NCBI GenBank assembly: GCA_003693705.1
Contig: RBZT01000546.1
Location: forward strand, 124,001-188,000
Direction: 5' to 3'
Length of the DNA stretch: 64,000 nt
From: Polymyxa betae
Taxonomy: Eukaryota; Endomyxa; Phytomyxea; Plasmodiophorida; Plasmodiophoridae
This document shows positions 35,001-48,124 of this stretch, piece by piece. The first letter of the stretch is position 1; every line of letters begins with the position of its first letter. A program made the position numbers and the translations under genes. The notes below the pieces were generated by a model. It was given only the letters and a program-made list of their open reading frames with translations. It was not told where the DNA came from and searched no databases.

Positions 35001-35124
35001 GCCGAAGTGGATCGCTAATCGCCTCTACAAGATACAAAGGCTAAAGCACAAGTTTTTTCGAGATTTGAAGAGAACGCAGAACTCATTGCAAGAAAATGTA
35101 GACACCAATCATACCGAACAATAA
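32079..35124 (+). CDS. Anoctamin / TMEM16 family membrane protein
   Basis: Calcium-activated lipid scramblase or ion channel family (TMEM16), most like the ANO8/ANO10 branch. The C-terminal two thirds are clear: YEYFIFELRRHFGEVVAFNY-AFALHFFKWLLIP, several hydrophobic segments, VKAKSVAVWLARLENFRLEY, FLFVAFGDRLNSFL and KDYDDIIVCFGLVASFAVVS. MKISFGYRRPEPRRARDAG and ALTLSMINRQPKWIANRLYK follow, ending at TAA 35124. Upstream exons (from ATG 32079, MTASHAIPDP) carry an N-terminal cytoplasmic domain with IHKFIIVMLHMDASAIEEMS. The region 32880-33065 did not splice cleanly by eye, so a separate upstream gene cannot be excluded. About ten introns. Confidence 0.8.
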
Positions 35125-35186
35125 TAATAAATTTATAACTGGTCAGAAGACGCAACACCTTGAACAAACTTAACACGAGTGTCCAT

Positions 35187-35769
35187 TCACATACAGCTGC
35201 TAGAGGAGTCGTCGCTGTCTGAACGTCCTCGTGACCCTAGGGTCAACGTCGCCAGACGTTTGGTTTTGTCATCGATCGTTCTTTGAATGGCGTTGATTTC
35301 GCTGACCGTCTTGCCGGATAGATTGATGTATCCGCCATCCATTTCTTCGGCTGCTTCCAGCATCTTCTCTTTCAAGGCCTGCTCCAGGCATTTGATCGAT
35401 GATGCCAACTCGAAGCACTCCGAATTACCCAGAGTTAGCATTTTGTTAAAAGTCTTCAATAACCAAATAATAGGCTTGTACTAGATGACGATCGGTTGGA
35501 AACCGATTGACGCGTTGAAATCGGGGGTAAAGCGGGTGATTCAACACGGATGAATATCGAATGACCCAATCCGGTCGAAGGAAGATCTTCTGGATCACAA
35601 GATTTGAAAGTTCGGGTTGCACGGAGTCGCAGATGTGCTGGTCCGACCCATGAGCATGTGCCGCTCCGTCGGTCGCGATATTCATGGCGATATGGCAGCT
35701 CGCACTCGAACAAGTATGGCGCTCGATCAACACGCAGTCTCGTGTAATGTTACCCGAATCGAAACGCAT
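35187..35769 (-). CDS. Unidentified small protein, two exons
   Basis: Not recognised. Exon 1 from ATG 35769 reads MRFDSGNITRDCVLIERHTC and contains several Cys/His, then PELSNLVIQKIFLRPDWVIR. A 31-nt intron may join it to exon 2, whose frame reads YKPIIWLLKTFNKMLTLGNS, ECFELASSIKCLEQALKEKM and a helical region. It ends in a Ser/Asp-rich tail (GSRGRSDSDDSSSSCM). The intron is shorter than usual here, so the join is tentative; the two parts could be different genes. It is tail to tail with the anoctamin gene (63 bp). Confidence 0.45.
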
Positions 35770-36083
35770 CTGCAATGTTGCTTGAAGCCAATCAACAGCT
35801 CAAATGGCCTCAATGGCATAACTGCAGCTTCCGATCTCATCGAGCTTAATACATAAATCAAAGTTGTGTGGCACTTTTTAATGCCGACTGCATCCATCTA
35901 CTAGAGTAGTTCTGCTACAGTATGAGCTGCCTAAGTAGGAGAAATCATGCAGTAGGGTTTAGGGTTCAATAACGTCATGTTTAAAAGAGGCGCGGGGTTC
36001 CGCCTCGACCTGTATCGAGTTCAATCTCTCATTGTCATTGTCATTTCGGTCTGTTATCGATGGTGACCTCTTGACATCGACTA
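35770..36083. promoter_or_regulatory. Divergent spacer with double telo-box and GC hairpin
   Basis: A tandem TAGGGTTTAGGGTT sits at 35953-35966. It is followed by AACGTCAT and a GC-rich inverted repeat (GAGGCG at 35987-35992 with CGCCTC at 36001-36006). All lie within 130 bp of the start of the PPR-like gene. The structure is seen directly; promoter function is inferred. Confidence 0.45.
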
Positions 36084-37964
36084 ATGTGCTCTCTGCTCAC
36101 AGCCCAGATTTTTGTCATCGTCAGACAACAAGGGCGCCGTTACTTGTCGCTTTACAATAGGGATCGGCTCCCGATCGTCCGGACCAAGAAATACTATCAG
36201 CATCCCTTCGAAGGGATCAAATTGCAGATGAAAATATCGTCGTTAGTCGCGCGAAAACCCAGTTGTTTCGGCGAAGAGCTAAAAGACTGGACTCGACTAA
36301 TGCTGTCTTGTGCTGCTCATAGATCTAGCTCATTCGCTGCCGTTTTGAGTCGCATGCCAGAGAGGATCAAAAAGCAAAAGATTGTATATGAAATCTACCT
36401 TTGTCTTCTGGGACATCAATTCCGACATTGGAAAAAATTAGGTAGCTCTTGTCTTTTGTTGATTATCCGAAGTTCGATTTGTTGTTGCAGGCGTACATCC
36501 TCCTTCTTTAAACTCTGTTGACGATGTCTTCAACTCAATCTCTGAAAAGTGTCAAGGAGATAAGCCAGGGTTTTCAAGCTACTTTCTCTATATGGATGCA
36601 TACTGCAGTGCGCGAAATTTAGAGACTCCATGGAGGATGCAAAAGATCATGCCGAAACCTACAGCTGATGATTTCATCCATTTGATATCCCTCTATGATG
36701 CACTTGGTGAACCTGTTCGTTGCCGATCTCTGCTCAGATGTATGCAGGATCTGAAGCTGACCATGGGGACTTCAGCAGCCATGAAACTTGCAGCCTTGTT
36801 CGCCAGAACCATGTCGGTTTAATTGCAATGCCCGTGAAGCCATGCATGATGGATCCTAGGCCAGATATTCCATCTCGGAAAGGTCTTGTCGAGTCTCTCG
36901 TTTATGATTACGTCAAGCCCCGAAGAAAGTGTCTGTACGGCCATGCTGCCCAGGCGTTGCTTCTAACAAGCCATCATCCTGGTGAGACATTTGATAACGT
37001 CAGTTCTTAACATATCTAAAGCGCAAAATTCCTAATGAGGCTGTCAGCTAATTCAAGCATCACCTTTCACGGTTGCGCTTTTGCTGAAACGTCTGATCGC
37101 TTTGCGGCGATTCAACGAATTCTCCTCAAGGGTAAAGGCTTTCAAAAAAACAATTTTGAATCTCGGATCTCATGACTATTCCGTCATGGTTACTCGACTG
37201 GGACAAGCCCAGCAGTTCGACATTGCGTTGCAGCTTATGCATGCGAGATCATGCTCGGTTCAAGTATTGACGAGCTTGATTGCTCAGGCGTCCAAATCTA
37301 ATCAGAAGGCATCACGCCAATTGTATCCTGATGGCATCTGATATGACTCTGTTAGGAGTTCATTCGCCATCTAATGTCACGCTGGCTTAACTCGGTTCCA
37401 ATCGATTTTATCTGTCTTACGGCTATATTAGGGTCGAAAATATTGGCCCTGTCCGTTTGCGAATCGAAGGCTCGACTGGCATCTTCTCCAGACGGACTGC
37501 TTTACTCACGAGTTATCTACCTATGCAGTACAGAAGAACAGATCTTCAGGGTATGGAACAGCATGCTGTCTAGAGTAAGCGCCCTGTGCTGTTTCACGCC
37601 ATCGTAATGAGCAGCATTGCAGGATATTGAACCCGACATTTTCGTCAATATTGCTCTGGAGCGGTCTCTTGCAAATCTCAAAGTTTGTATGGACACATGA
37701 TAGTGACCGGAGTAGTAACTGGATGATCAGGGCCTGGATACTGTCCAAAAGAGATCCTTACATATTGCTTTGATTGCAAGAGCCATAACTCGGATGAGGA
37801 ATCGGAATCTTCAATGGCCAGCCATATTGGATTCTGCAATCATGGTAGCTGGCCAATATGGGGCGTCTGATGTTCAAAATGCTGCTTATCAACTTCTGAG
37901 GTCAGCGTTTGACAAGCTTTTCTTTTGCACAAAACATTTAACAAGGTCGTATCAGAGAGTTTGA
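36084..37964 (+). CDS. PPR/TPR-like helical-repeat protein, probably organellar
   Basis: Helical-repeat protein with pentatricopeptide-like pieces. The N-terminus (MCSLLTAQIFVIVRQQGRRY-LSLYNRDRLPIV) is basic and lacks acidic residues early, as mitochondrial presequences do. Repeat-like segments are PTADDFIHLISLYDALGEPV, HDYSVMVTRLGQAQQFDIAL, PDGLLYSRVIYLCSTEEQIF, and ILDSAIMVAGQYGASDVQNA. Several introns (36441-36490, near 36813, 37020-37060 and others) are needed, and some joins were not resolved. It ends RSYQRV with TGA at 37962-37964. RNA processing in mitochondria is the usual role of such proteins; here it is inference. Confidence 0.6.
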
Positions 37965-38119
37965 TATGTTTCCAACATCCGTGGCCATATCTGAAATGAT
38001 TCGTTTGAAAGACAATCCGTTGATGCCTTGTTTAAAAACGCCAAAATCCCCTTCGAACATTTCTTGATTGCGCAACGATCATTCTTAAGGAGTCAGGAGG
38101 TAACGAGGAAATCACATAT

Positions 38120-41100
38120 TTATTTGTCATTAAATAGCTTATTGACATATGGAGAAGTCATTAATTTCACGTCAAGGTTCTGGGTGGTTTTCTGAAAGTG
38201 AATCCGATCCGAATCGCGAAGATGAGAAAGTAGCGAATATACAGCCGCCTGCACATCTGGATTGGGATCGTCTAAATGAATCAGGGCCGTTGAACTAATA
38301 TCAGACAACAGTGTTTCACGCTATCCAACATGTCAGCAGCGTCCTGGCAAAAACATGATTGATTACTTTGTCGTAATTGCTTCTGGTGTATAAATCCATC
38401 AAAACAGAGCAAACTTGAATTCGAACTTGATCGCTGCTATCATCAAGTCGACCAAGAAGCTCTTTACTAAGCGAATCAGGAATCGATATAGGAATCTTCG
38501 GCTTTTTAATCAATGCTTGAACAAGAGAAAGCGAGCCTATTCTGTCGCAGAAATCAATATGGAATACGTATGGATTGGGAAGTGCCGACCTGATATCAAG
38601 CGAATAATCATCAAGACAGGACACAATCTGGGGGGAGATTTGGTTTAAAACTGAGCTTGAGCAACACTCCAATAACGACTCGCGCTGTGAGCCAATTATC
38701 AAACAATCGATCGCCTTCAACCGAAGAGATGCTGCAGCTCTCCCAACATGCCAGATCAGACATCGGGAGATAACATTCGAAATCAGAGAATCTAAGGACC
38801 CATATTGGCGATTTCAATTCAAGAAACCTCTTCTTTATACCTATGAAGATCTCAATTCCTGGTGTAACTTGGAACATATTAGAAACTGCCGTCATTAACG
38901 AGGTAAGCTTATTCATCAGATTATCTGAGCCAGAGCGCTTAAATCAAATTAGATGCACTTCGGATGCAGATATATACCAGCGTCAGAACGATCGCTTCGC
39001 TCATCGAGACCAGAGAACGATTTCGTTAGCAATGAAACGACTGCATGTGTATGGTCATAAGTCATGGATGGAGCTGCATGCTGTATTAAACAGAGAAGTT
39101 GCTGTGCATCTGATGATCTAATTCACAACAATGATAACATAACCGATAACTGAAGTATGAAGCCACATACATGACGTCCCGACAATGTTCAACGACAGCA
39201 GAAAAATGGCGTTCGAAAAGAGCCGATTTGGACTCCAAGCCCAATATGGTACTCAGTTTGTCCAGTACAATATCAGGTGTACCCAGTCCGGGATGCAATG
39301 ACACAATCTGTAGCAGGACGAAGAAGAGCCGGAATTCGTACGCCTTGCATGACGATGGGACGCATTCTATGCAAGTGTCCAGAAATTGGATACATTGGGA
39401 TACTAATTGCGGATTCGTCGACGTATAAATATTATCCAGTGATAGAATGGAACTGATATAATCGGAGCTCAGCGAAGTGCTTCTGGTAGCAATCCCGCGT
39501 AGGAAGAAGCACGACATTCTCAAATATCGCTTAGTTCGGTCATCATTCAGATGAGAGACAGATTCCGCCAAACCTGCATGAACACATCAACGGACTATGA
39601 CAAAAGCAATCGGGAAGATACCTGAATAGATAGCCTGCAGTGTGGCATCTAAATCTGCATGCTGGCCTAGAAGGAATACAGCCTGGCATAAACTCGCAGC
39701 ATCGTCGTGATCATCGTCATTTAGTGCATGAACTATGCAGGGAATGACCTTTGCCACAGGGGTCGGTACAACGGATTGTGAACAGAAACCAATCGTACTC
39801 TATCCACGTACGAAGTGATGTCGGCCTGGACGATGCTGATAAATGTCTGAAGCATTCTTGAAGCGTTCAGGCGCATTACAGAAGTCCAGGCTGACATCAT
39901 CGGCAGAAGCTATCAACAAAGCCAACATTAGTTAAATAGTCTTGAAATAAGAGAATCTTATACATGAGAGCGTAATAGATCCGATATATTCTCACACAGC
40001 AGACTACGATAGTCCTTTTTTTCCATTAAAGACGCTAGAAACAAAAATAAGCGGAAATTGAAAGAATCATCAAATCTCGTTACGGTCATGGTTAAAGCTC
40101 GTAGCTGAAACCCTGAGCTCGACCTGTTTACGAACGTCGTCGTTCTCGTCGGAGAGTCCAGACAGAGTAATAACCAGCAATGAACTTAAAACGGGTCCTC
40201 GAGATATATTGATCGATGCGAGAATGTTGAGCACCTTTGTCATTGGTAAGTTGGCAGCGAACTGAGCAATTAAAGGACGTACTTGGTTGAACAGAATTTC
40301 GCGAACATGATTGGAGCGGTCAGATGCCAAATTTGCCAATGCTGGAAGAACTTCCTCATGAAACCATTTCGGTAGGTGATTGGAAGATGTCTGTTTTGCA
40401 TGATTCAACAAATAACAGATTGTGGAATGAACCGACATGTATTAGTGCAAATACAGCACTTAATGAATCTGAGCGAACTTTCTGTCGCTGGTGTTTCAGG
40501 TTTGACAATAATATCGGCAGCAAAGCCTGAAAATCGCAGGCATCCGCTGAGAGAGATGCCAATGTAATCACCATCGAGCACGCCTGAAGTTTGAGATCTG
40601 GGAATGGATCTGATAAGGCTTTTGAAGCAATTTTGACAAGAACGGCATGATGTCGAACCAGTTCGGCGGAATCGGTTAGCTTTGATAGCAGACTGGTTAG
40701 GAACTGAATCAGGGAAAGACGAATCTCCTCGGATTTTTCAGCTGTTGGCTCGATTTGTTCCAGAACAACAGGGATAATCTCATCTAAAAATTTCATAATG
40801 TTTTCCGAGTGTGTTGGTATTAATCTGTTTTGTAAATTAAATAATGTGCAATAGATAACCGTCTCTCGGCGTACTGGCGGAGAAGTTCCAAAGCCTCCAA
40901 TCGACAGCTTTCTGAGGGATCTTTTAACGAGAGTACGAGAGGTTTTGAAAGCAGATCCAGAATGACATCGTCACGAAGATCGTCTGAAACCTGTCTCGAA
41001 CAGCCGATCATTCCGAGATTGACAATCTTGGACCGCAACTGTCTCAAGGCCTGACGCCGTTTGAACCGGTCGGCGCCTTCGACAGAGAGGCAGTTGATAT

Positions 41101-41137
41101 CATGATTGAGAAGATTGGTAATGTCGCTGAGACGCAT
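38120..41137 (-). CDS. DNAAF5: Dynein axonemal assembly factor 5 (HEATR2) homologue
   Basis: HEAT-repeat cytoplasmic factor that helps preassemble axonemal dynein arms. The N-terminus MRLSDITNLLNHDINCLSVE and RFKRRQALRQLR match the start of human HEATR2. EEIRLSLIQFLTSLL, SDPFPDLKLQACSMVITLAS and LLSNLKHQRQKVRSDSL-SAV line up with its early repeats. The C-terminus shows LSKELLGRLDDSSDQVRIQV, ALIHLDDPNPDVQAAVYSLL and SPYVNKLFNDK, matching the human end in order. About ten exons; introns around 40-60 nt with some pieces (39600-40070) only partly traced. Presence implies a motile flagellum at some life stage. A triple telomere-like repeat sits about 104 bp upstream. Confidence 0.85.
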
Positions 41138-41240
41138 CAGCAATGAAGAATGAAGGAGAACGGGGCTGCCTGCAGAGTGCAGTTATACTGGCGTAACGAT
41201 ACCTACAGGGGAATGGTACGGCCCAGAGACTGCAGTGATG

Positions 41241-41261
41241 AAACCCTAAAACCCTAACCCT
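41241..41261 (-). repeat. Interstitial telomere-like repeat (three units)
   Basis: On the minus strand the sequence reads as AGGGTT, AGGGTTTT and AGGGTTT units, that is three TTAGGG/TTTAGGG-like repeats in 21 bp. It lies between the BMS1 stop and the DNAAF5 start, on the upstream side of DNAAF5. It is too short for a telomere fusion scar to be the preferred reading; a telo-box promoter element fits better. Confidence 0.7.
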
Positions 41262-41309
41262 GGAGAAACCCAAACAAGCAGTAAAATATGGCATATGATG
41301 TCATATGTT

Positions 41310-44300
41310 TTAATGTTTAGATGAATTTAATGCAGCCTGCTTCTGGGCGCCTGCTCTTGCGTACTGCTTCTGTTTTTTGGCACGCTTCACTTCAGCGAAC
41401 TTCCTTTGTAAAGGAGCCGCTGCCCGTTTCTTCTCTTCCGCTTTCTGTTTCTTGCTGGTAGCACGGATTTCCTGTTTCTGGTTACGAACAGTATTAACAT
41501 TTTGCATAAGAGTGTATAATCGCTTTTGTTCTGGTTCCATGACGACCCTAAATAGACATTAATCATGTCACGATAACCTGGAAATAGATGTTCTTACTTC
41601 CGCCTGTCTTCAAGAAGAGGTCGCTTTTGCGATTTCATAACTTTTGGTTTTGTGGCAAATGGCAGATCCTTCTGCAGAGTTTTTGGAATCTTCATCGGGT
41701 AGAATCGCTTCTCTTTTCGCTCGATTGGCTTGTATACCGAATCAGGATTTTCTGGAACTGGAAGTGTCTACGGAAAATGGTTACGATCAGATAATATCAT
41801 TACGGCAAGATTCCTACGCGATCAGCGCGAAGCTCTCGAACAGATCGCATACAGGTCCAGTCATTAGACAGCAGAGATGTTTGCGGATTGTAGTACTGAA
41901 TTGGTTTCACCGTGGTCCAGGTACGGCAGAACACGATATCACTCTTGAGAATCATGTCTTCAAAGCTGCATCGGACAACTACGAATTCCAGCTTCACTAT
42001 CAAGTAGATGGCAATGAATAAATATCGTACCTCCTTCCTGATTGGCACCAGACATGGCTTTCTTAATTTGCCCTCTGATTCCAGAGACCGTGCGGATTGC
42101 CGCACCCTCAAATCGAGCAGCTTCAACAGAAGAGCTGAACATATCCTTAACGAAAGCAGTATGTTTGGCGATCTTGATTGGGTGCCCAACTAGCTTCAAC
42201 TTTTTGACAATTAAGAAAGAACTATCGATCTCTTGAATAGTTCCTAAGCATAGAATTAAGTAACAGAATTGCTGACATCATGGGGAAGAGAACCTGTGGC
42301 AGCAACCCGGAATGAAGCGTTTTTATTGTCGGTTGACTGGAATGCAATGATGCCTGTTCCGATAGGCAATACTGGCCCATAGAATGTAGCCTGACAATGC
42401 ATATGCTCAGGAGTATATTTCAGCATCCGTTGGCGATCGTTGGCATCGCTGAGCGAATACATCTATGGAATCATTCATATCTCGAACAAACACAAGACAG
42501 GCGACAATACCGGAACAGTTTGGAATCGACGCCACCCAGCAGAAATTACAAGGGGGTCGTTGTTTTTCAGGATCTTCTTGTACCAACGATGTTTTTTGAA
42601 TTTGCATTGTGTCATGGCCAGGACCCCTTCGCCAGGCAATAGACCGCCGATAATCGCTGGTCTGGAGACACTGAATTCCTGAACGAATTCGCAGGGAACC
42701 GCTCGAAGCTCAATTCGAATGTATTTCCCGATGGTAACACCTACAGCATTTCTCAGACGTAAGTTACAAAATATGCCAAAATCATGACCTTCGTGAAGAA
42801 TCCGTTCATGTTCGTCTTCACCTTCGAACTCCTTCTGATTCAAAACGACTTGTTCCATCATCTGAGCCTTAACGCTTGCATGCCAATCCTGAATCCCATG
42901 GCCCTCGTTTCCTTCCTCTGCTGCCTTCGTATCATCGTGTTCAGCATCGAATTGAGCCTTCAGCTTGACTTTCTCCTACAATGATAGTCAGTCATTACAA
43001 AGTGATGAAAAGATTAAGTACTTGAAGGCGTCGCTGTTTAGCAGCTGCCTCATCTTCATTGTATTCAACATCGCCGTCGTCGTCATTCACCTCAATGTCG
43101 TTATCCTCAGCACCTTCAACATCACTGAAGTCGCCGTAAACTTCTTCTTCGGCATCCGCAGGGTCATCCAAAGTCTATTTCACTGGTATTAATTGCAGAG
43201 CGCTTGACAAAACATGCAGAGTTTACGTCATTCTGAGGATTCCATTCACCAGTAACGAAGCGATTGCGAATAGATTCACGAACTTCTTCGTTGTCCCAAC
43301 GTGACAAATCGCGTTGGGTTCCAGTAGAAAGGGACCGATTGCCAACCTAACCCAAACGTCAGATATACAGAAGACCAATTAATGTAAAAGACTTCAACCT
43401 CATTTCGGTCAATGGCACGAGGTCGGCGGATCTTAAAGAAGTCGTCATCGCTATCTGATGACATATCTTCCACCTTTCTGCCAACATCGACGTTAACGTT
43501 GGATGATCCATACACCGTTGCTTGCAGAGATCGAGTTGTCGCATTGGAATTGGGAATCATACGCCGAAGCTGGACCGACTCTTTAACTTTAACATTCTCA
43601 TTGTCCTGATCGTCAGACTCCGACTCATCGAATCCATCAGCTTCTTCGATATCATCATCCTGCTCGTCAAGGTCGCTAAGTTGTGGATCAGCTTGCTCTT
43701 GCTCGCTGTCATTCTCATCTTGATCAACTTGATCACCGGCAAGCACTTCAATCTGCGATAAATCCACATCCTCGCTTCCTGAGTCTTCAGAATTGGCTGG
43801 ACGGCGACGTTGCAGGAAGCATCCGACGTCGTCGTTGGAAGAATCCTGATCTTCACTGTCCTCATCAGATTGCGAATGATCCTCAGAGGCATCACTCAGT
43901 CGATCATTTTCTGAATCGGTAACGCCATCACTGTCTTCTTCAGAATAGCTGTCTTGCTCGGCCTCCTCATTGTCATTGTCATCGTCGGAGTTTCCTTCGT
44001 CGTCTTCTGACTCTTCGGGCGCCTCCTCATCTTCGTCGTCAAACGACATATCAGCATTGGGTTGGTTCGCATCAGATTCTGAGCCATCATCATTAGGCAG
44101 GGATTGGCGCTGACTGTTGTCCTGCTCCTGGTCGGCGAAAACGACTTTCCGACGAATGCGGCCAGATTTCTCATCCAACACTTTCTCTTCAGAGAATGGG
44201 ATAGGTCCCGAACCTCGAAACATTTCAATTGATGACTGTGCCAGGCGATCATCAATTGGCACATCCAATGATTGAAGTTGGCGAACCTAAAAACAGCATT

Positions 44301-45894
44301 AGAGAAAAACATGAAAGCAGCAACAAACAGTACAATGTCCTCTCCGGGCCCTTCAGTGGCGTTGATCTCCGGGTTCTGGCCGTTTTCAGCCGGCAGAAAT
44401 TGCTCGGGTTTTGAGAAGTTGATCTGATGATCCTTGAGCTCAATATAGACGGCGTCCTTGTCATAGAGCAGTTCGCCGACATCGGCCATGGGCGCATATA
44501 ATAACTTCTCTTTGTCATTGAGATGCTTTTTAGCGACAGCGCCGTCTTTCATTCTGGAAGATAACGGGCAAGGATCGGTTAATATCGTCACTCGTTCCAT
44601 ACTAAGAACGTTTGAGCTCAGCTAAACTCTCATGAACAATTGTGGATACCTGAAATCGCCGACACCAATCAGATGAACAGTGGAATCGATTTTGAGGTTC
44701 GTCCCTCGAAGATATCCATATAAAGCCACAGTTCGATCAACGTTGGAATTCTCAGCGACTTCAGCTGGATTGGAAATATCCTCCATACGATCAACCTAAT
44801 GTGCGATACAATCAGGCTCTGTCTAGGTGCTACAGAATGGGATTACGATCAAATGTGGGTGAGTTGAGCGCCAGATCAACGGTCTGAATTTCATCACTGC
44901 GATAAACCTGGACAGGTTAGTAATCTCATTCTTCGCGTATAAACTGCTTTGTAGTCCGGAAAGATAGAATAATTTTGCCCCTGAATTGGTCGTAGCATTA
45001 ATTCAATGACGATGTCTCAGAAATTCGATCTGCGAACCTTGGTAGATTTCTGACCAGAACCTGGCTTTGATTGTCTTTTTGATTTTCTTCAGCTGTGAGC
45101 TCTTCTTAAATTGGTCGAGATGGGTTAAGACACCCATAACACGAGGGAAACCATGAACCTGCTCCATTGTTAGCAACTTCGATCAACTGATTATCGAGTT
45201 GCGCGCCCTACTTGAGCCATGTTTAAAAATTCGAACGTCTCCATTTCAAATCCGAAACTGGCGTCTACCAGCAACAAAACGAGATCGGCGGCTAAACAAG
45301 CATTAGAAACTGATTTCAAAAGAGTAATGAATCATACTCTTTGCCAGGTCTATCATCGATGGAATGTCGTTCGGGCATTCGAAAAACGTCAGGCGACGCT
45401 TCTTGCCTGAAATAACAGTAATCGGCCCTTGGACGTTCGTCAGCTTTTGCCTCGTGTAATGCTTAATCAAGCTCTACGGTAACAGAGCTCAGCGAAACAT
45501 TCTTTTAAAATCGGAGAGCAAAACAACCTTGATTAAAGTGGATTTTCCTACTTGTGGAGGCCCTACGACAGCGATCAGAAATGGTGGCTGATCCTCGACA
45601 GCCACGTTATTCTGCTTGATCGGAACGTGATGCGATTTGAACTCCCGATCTGTTCTTCTTTGATGCATCACTGCTGCCTACATTTTGGTTCAGAACGCCA
45701 TTGATAATCCTCACCGGCCCATCGAGAACCTTATTAAACGAATTAAAAGTGAAGGCCTTCTCATTGCGATGTGGGGCGTTCCCGGCCGAATCCTGAGCAT
45801 TCTGCGATTTCGATTTATTAATTTCAGCACGACGCTTCGCCTTAGGCCCAGCCTGTCGAGAACGATGTGCTTTCGGGGCTGGGACAGAATCCAT
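41310..45894 (-). CDS. BMS1: Ribosome biogenesis GTPase BMS1
   Basis: Nucleolar GTPase needed for 40S subunit maturation. Start [20 protein letters not shown] is the family's basic N-terminus. The P-loop reads [14 protein letters not shown] (45560). Downstream are a [15 protein letters not shown]-type block near 45240 and GVLTHLD near 45130. [20 protein letters not shown] and KDAVYIEL follow (44430-44530), then a very long Asp/Glu/Ser-rich acidic stretch (43560-44080). C-terminal conserved parts include [24 protein letters not shown] (42270-42370). The Lys/Ala-rich tail [20 protein letters not shown] ... AALNSSKH ends at 41310. About a dozen introns. The acidic block creates long shadow ORFs on other frames. 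Confidence 0.92.
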
Positions 45895-46495
45895 TTTTTC
45901 AAAACTGGAAAAATCAGCTCAGACTCCCAAGTCCAATTTTGTTCCGGACTCCGTCGCGCACGCAATTTTTCCGCGTCTTTTCTGGCCATTTTTGCTGCAA
46001 AAATTGGTTGGCGAATCATATCTGGGCTGATTTATTCAATTCTACGATGTAGTTTGTCACCGCAATTGGCGTGTTTCTAACAAACGTGTTTTTTAGTCGG
46101 ATCTTAGATTTATTGAATCACTTCTAAACGAAACTAATCTGCCTTTGATCTGATAAAAAAAATTGTGAAATGTTTTGTGTTTAACGTCCAAAGGTTTGAT
46201 GAATTCAGTTGCCTTCGATCCGTTGCTTGAAGGCATTGCCATGGAGACAACACCATGATTTGTTGCACCAAGGCCGCCTAGATGCTACTAACAACGAATG
46301 CAGCTTTTAGATTGATTTTGGAACTGGGTGTTGGACAGGCCGTCACACTGATGTAGTTCGGATTTGAGGCGCGACCCCTATCCGCTCAAATTCTAATTTC
46401 AATTAACGTTGCTGGGTGCCGCCCGTCGTTTCTCTTTCAACTTCGCTGCATTGGTTGATTGAGCCTGCTGACCGCCAGGGATCGACGCCCAATCG
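45895..46495. promoter_or_regulatory. Divergent spacer BMS1 / Ste20 kinase
   Basis: 601 bp between two divergent start codons. A minus-strand ORF (46399-46617) crosses into the kinase start but cannot be supported as a gene. No repeats or RNA genes were recognised. Confidence 0.4.
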
Positions 46496-47983
46496 ATGTA
46501 TTCGAGTTTGATGGCGCCATCGACGACACATTTAGGGCCGCCATCGGGCGTCACGTATCCTACGAACCCGGAGGCATATGAGCTTAAGGCCGAGCTTGGG
46601 AAGGGTGCGTTTGCCACTGTCTTCCTTGCCTATTGCAAGGCTACAAATGAGCATATTGCCGTCAAGATACTGGATCTTGAAGAGCTTGACACTTCCTGGG
46701 AAGAGATCCGCAAAGAAATTTCTGTCATGGGTCTATTGAACCATCCGAATGTTGTTCGCTGCTTATGCTCGTTCGTTGTTGATCGAGAGATATGGTTAGT
46801 GATGCCGCTTCTGGCTGGCGGGAGCTGCGCCGACATAATGAAGCGAAACTTCCCGAAGGGTCTCGACGATGAGGTATCTGTATTAATTTAGTGTAAAATT
46901 TCGATTCGTGATGCCCAGCGATCAGGTTCTTATTGCCACAATTTTGAAGGAGACCTTACAAGGCCTTGAGTATCTGCATCGAGATGGAAGAATTCATCGT
47001 GACGTCAAGGCTGGCAATATCCTGATTGCCGTCGATGGCCAGGTCCAGATAGCCGATTTTGGAGTTGCCGGTACACTAGTTGAATCTGGAGACCGTAAGA
47101 AGTCTAGGAAGACATTTGTTGGTACTCCATGCTGGATGGCACCTGAGGTCTGCATGATCGGATTGTTGACAAAAAATTTCTCTAAGTTTAGTGCTAGGTT
47201 ATGGAACAAACTTCAGGCTATGACCAGAAAGCAGACATTTGGTCGTTTGGAATTACAGCTATGGAGCTTGCCTATGGAAGGCCTCCATACTCGAATTATC
47301 AGCCAATGAAGGTCATGATACTCACATTGCAAGAAGAGCCGCCAACGTGCAGCGTGTATGAGGACGCTTCAAAAAAACTATCTAGGTCATTCAAAGCGAT
47401 GGTGGCTCTCTGCTTGAAGAAAGATCCAGCCAAGCGTCCCACTGCTGAAAAGTTGCTGCAACATAAATTCTTCAAACTGGCGAAAAAGAACCAGTACATT
47501 ATGGACGCTCTTCTCTCTCAGATACCAATGCCGAAATTGAGTTCTGAATCATTGATTCGCAGAATTCATCGGAACGTATCGATGAGCGCCAATTCACCAG
47601 TAAATGGTCAATGCGAAGGTGCTGTTCCTGTTCCATCTAGCTGGGTTTTCACTCCTGATGCTGTTAACTCGCTCAAGCAAGGCGATTCATCAACGCCGAC
47701 ACCGGACCTGTCGCCTCGCGCTGCTGCTTCTCCGCCAACAAGGGAATCCCCAACGTTCAAGGCACCTCAATCCGTCCAGAACCCATTTGATGAACTCGAA
47801 CAGTTAGAAGTAGCTCAAAACGCATCCAGACATGCAAGATTTGCCAGTGATCTTACCGAGCTGTCGCCGCATTTGGATCATCCAAGGTCAGTTGCTGCTC
47901 CTCGAAGTCAACCGGAAATGCAAGCTGCAGGACGTTTCATCGTCAAGGATGTTTCGTCTGATAGTATAAACAGGGCGAAGTGA
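46496..47983 (+). CDS. Ste20-group kinase of the OSR1/SPAK (FRAY) type
   Basis: Ser/Thr kinase, closest to the OSR1/SPAK branch that controls cation-chloride transport in animals. Motifs in order: [79 protein letters not shown] (intron before VMEQ), [40 protein letters not shown] and [13 protein letters not shown]. The activation-loop Thr of [10 protein letters not shown] is present. A Pro/Ser-rich C-terminus ends with [17 protein letters not shown], recalling but not clearly matching the family's PF2/CCT region. Two introns (46870-46924 and 47149-47198). Overlap with a minus ORF near the start is treated as shadow. Confidence 0.88.
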
Positions 47984-48124
47984 TTCCGAATTTCACCAAC
48001 TCGTGTGTGAATAATTTATCTTATCTGTCTGCAACGGAACCATGTGGTACCCCAATTATAAGGGAAAATTTGTTCAACGCCTCTGGAGGATGGGTTTTAA
48101 GCAGCCATTTGTTTTGGTTGTATC

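Noticed and set aside
41241-41261. Interstitial telomere repeat as a chromosome-fusion scar
   Set aside because: Only three units, and single or double copies recur in other promoters, so a telo-box reading is simpler.
46399-46617. 72-codon minus-strand ORF overlapping the Ste20 kinase start
   Set aside because: Half of it is antisense to conserved kinase residues and no partner exon or family was found.
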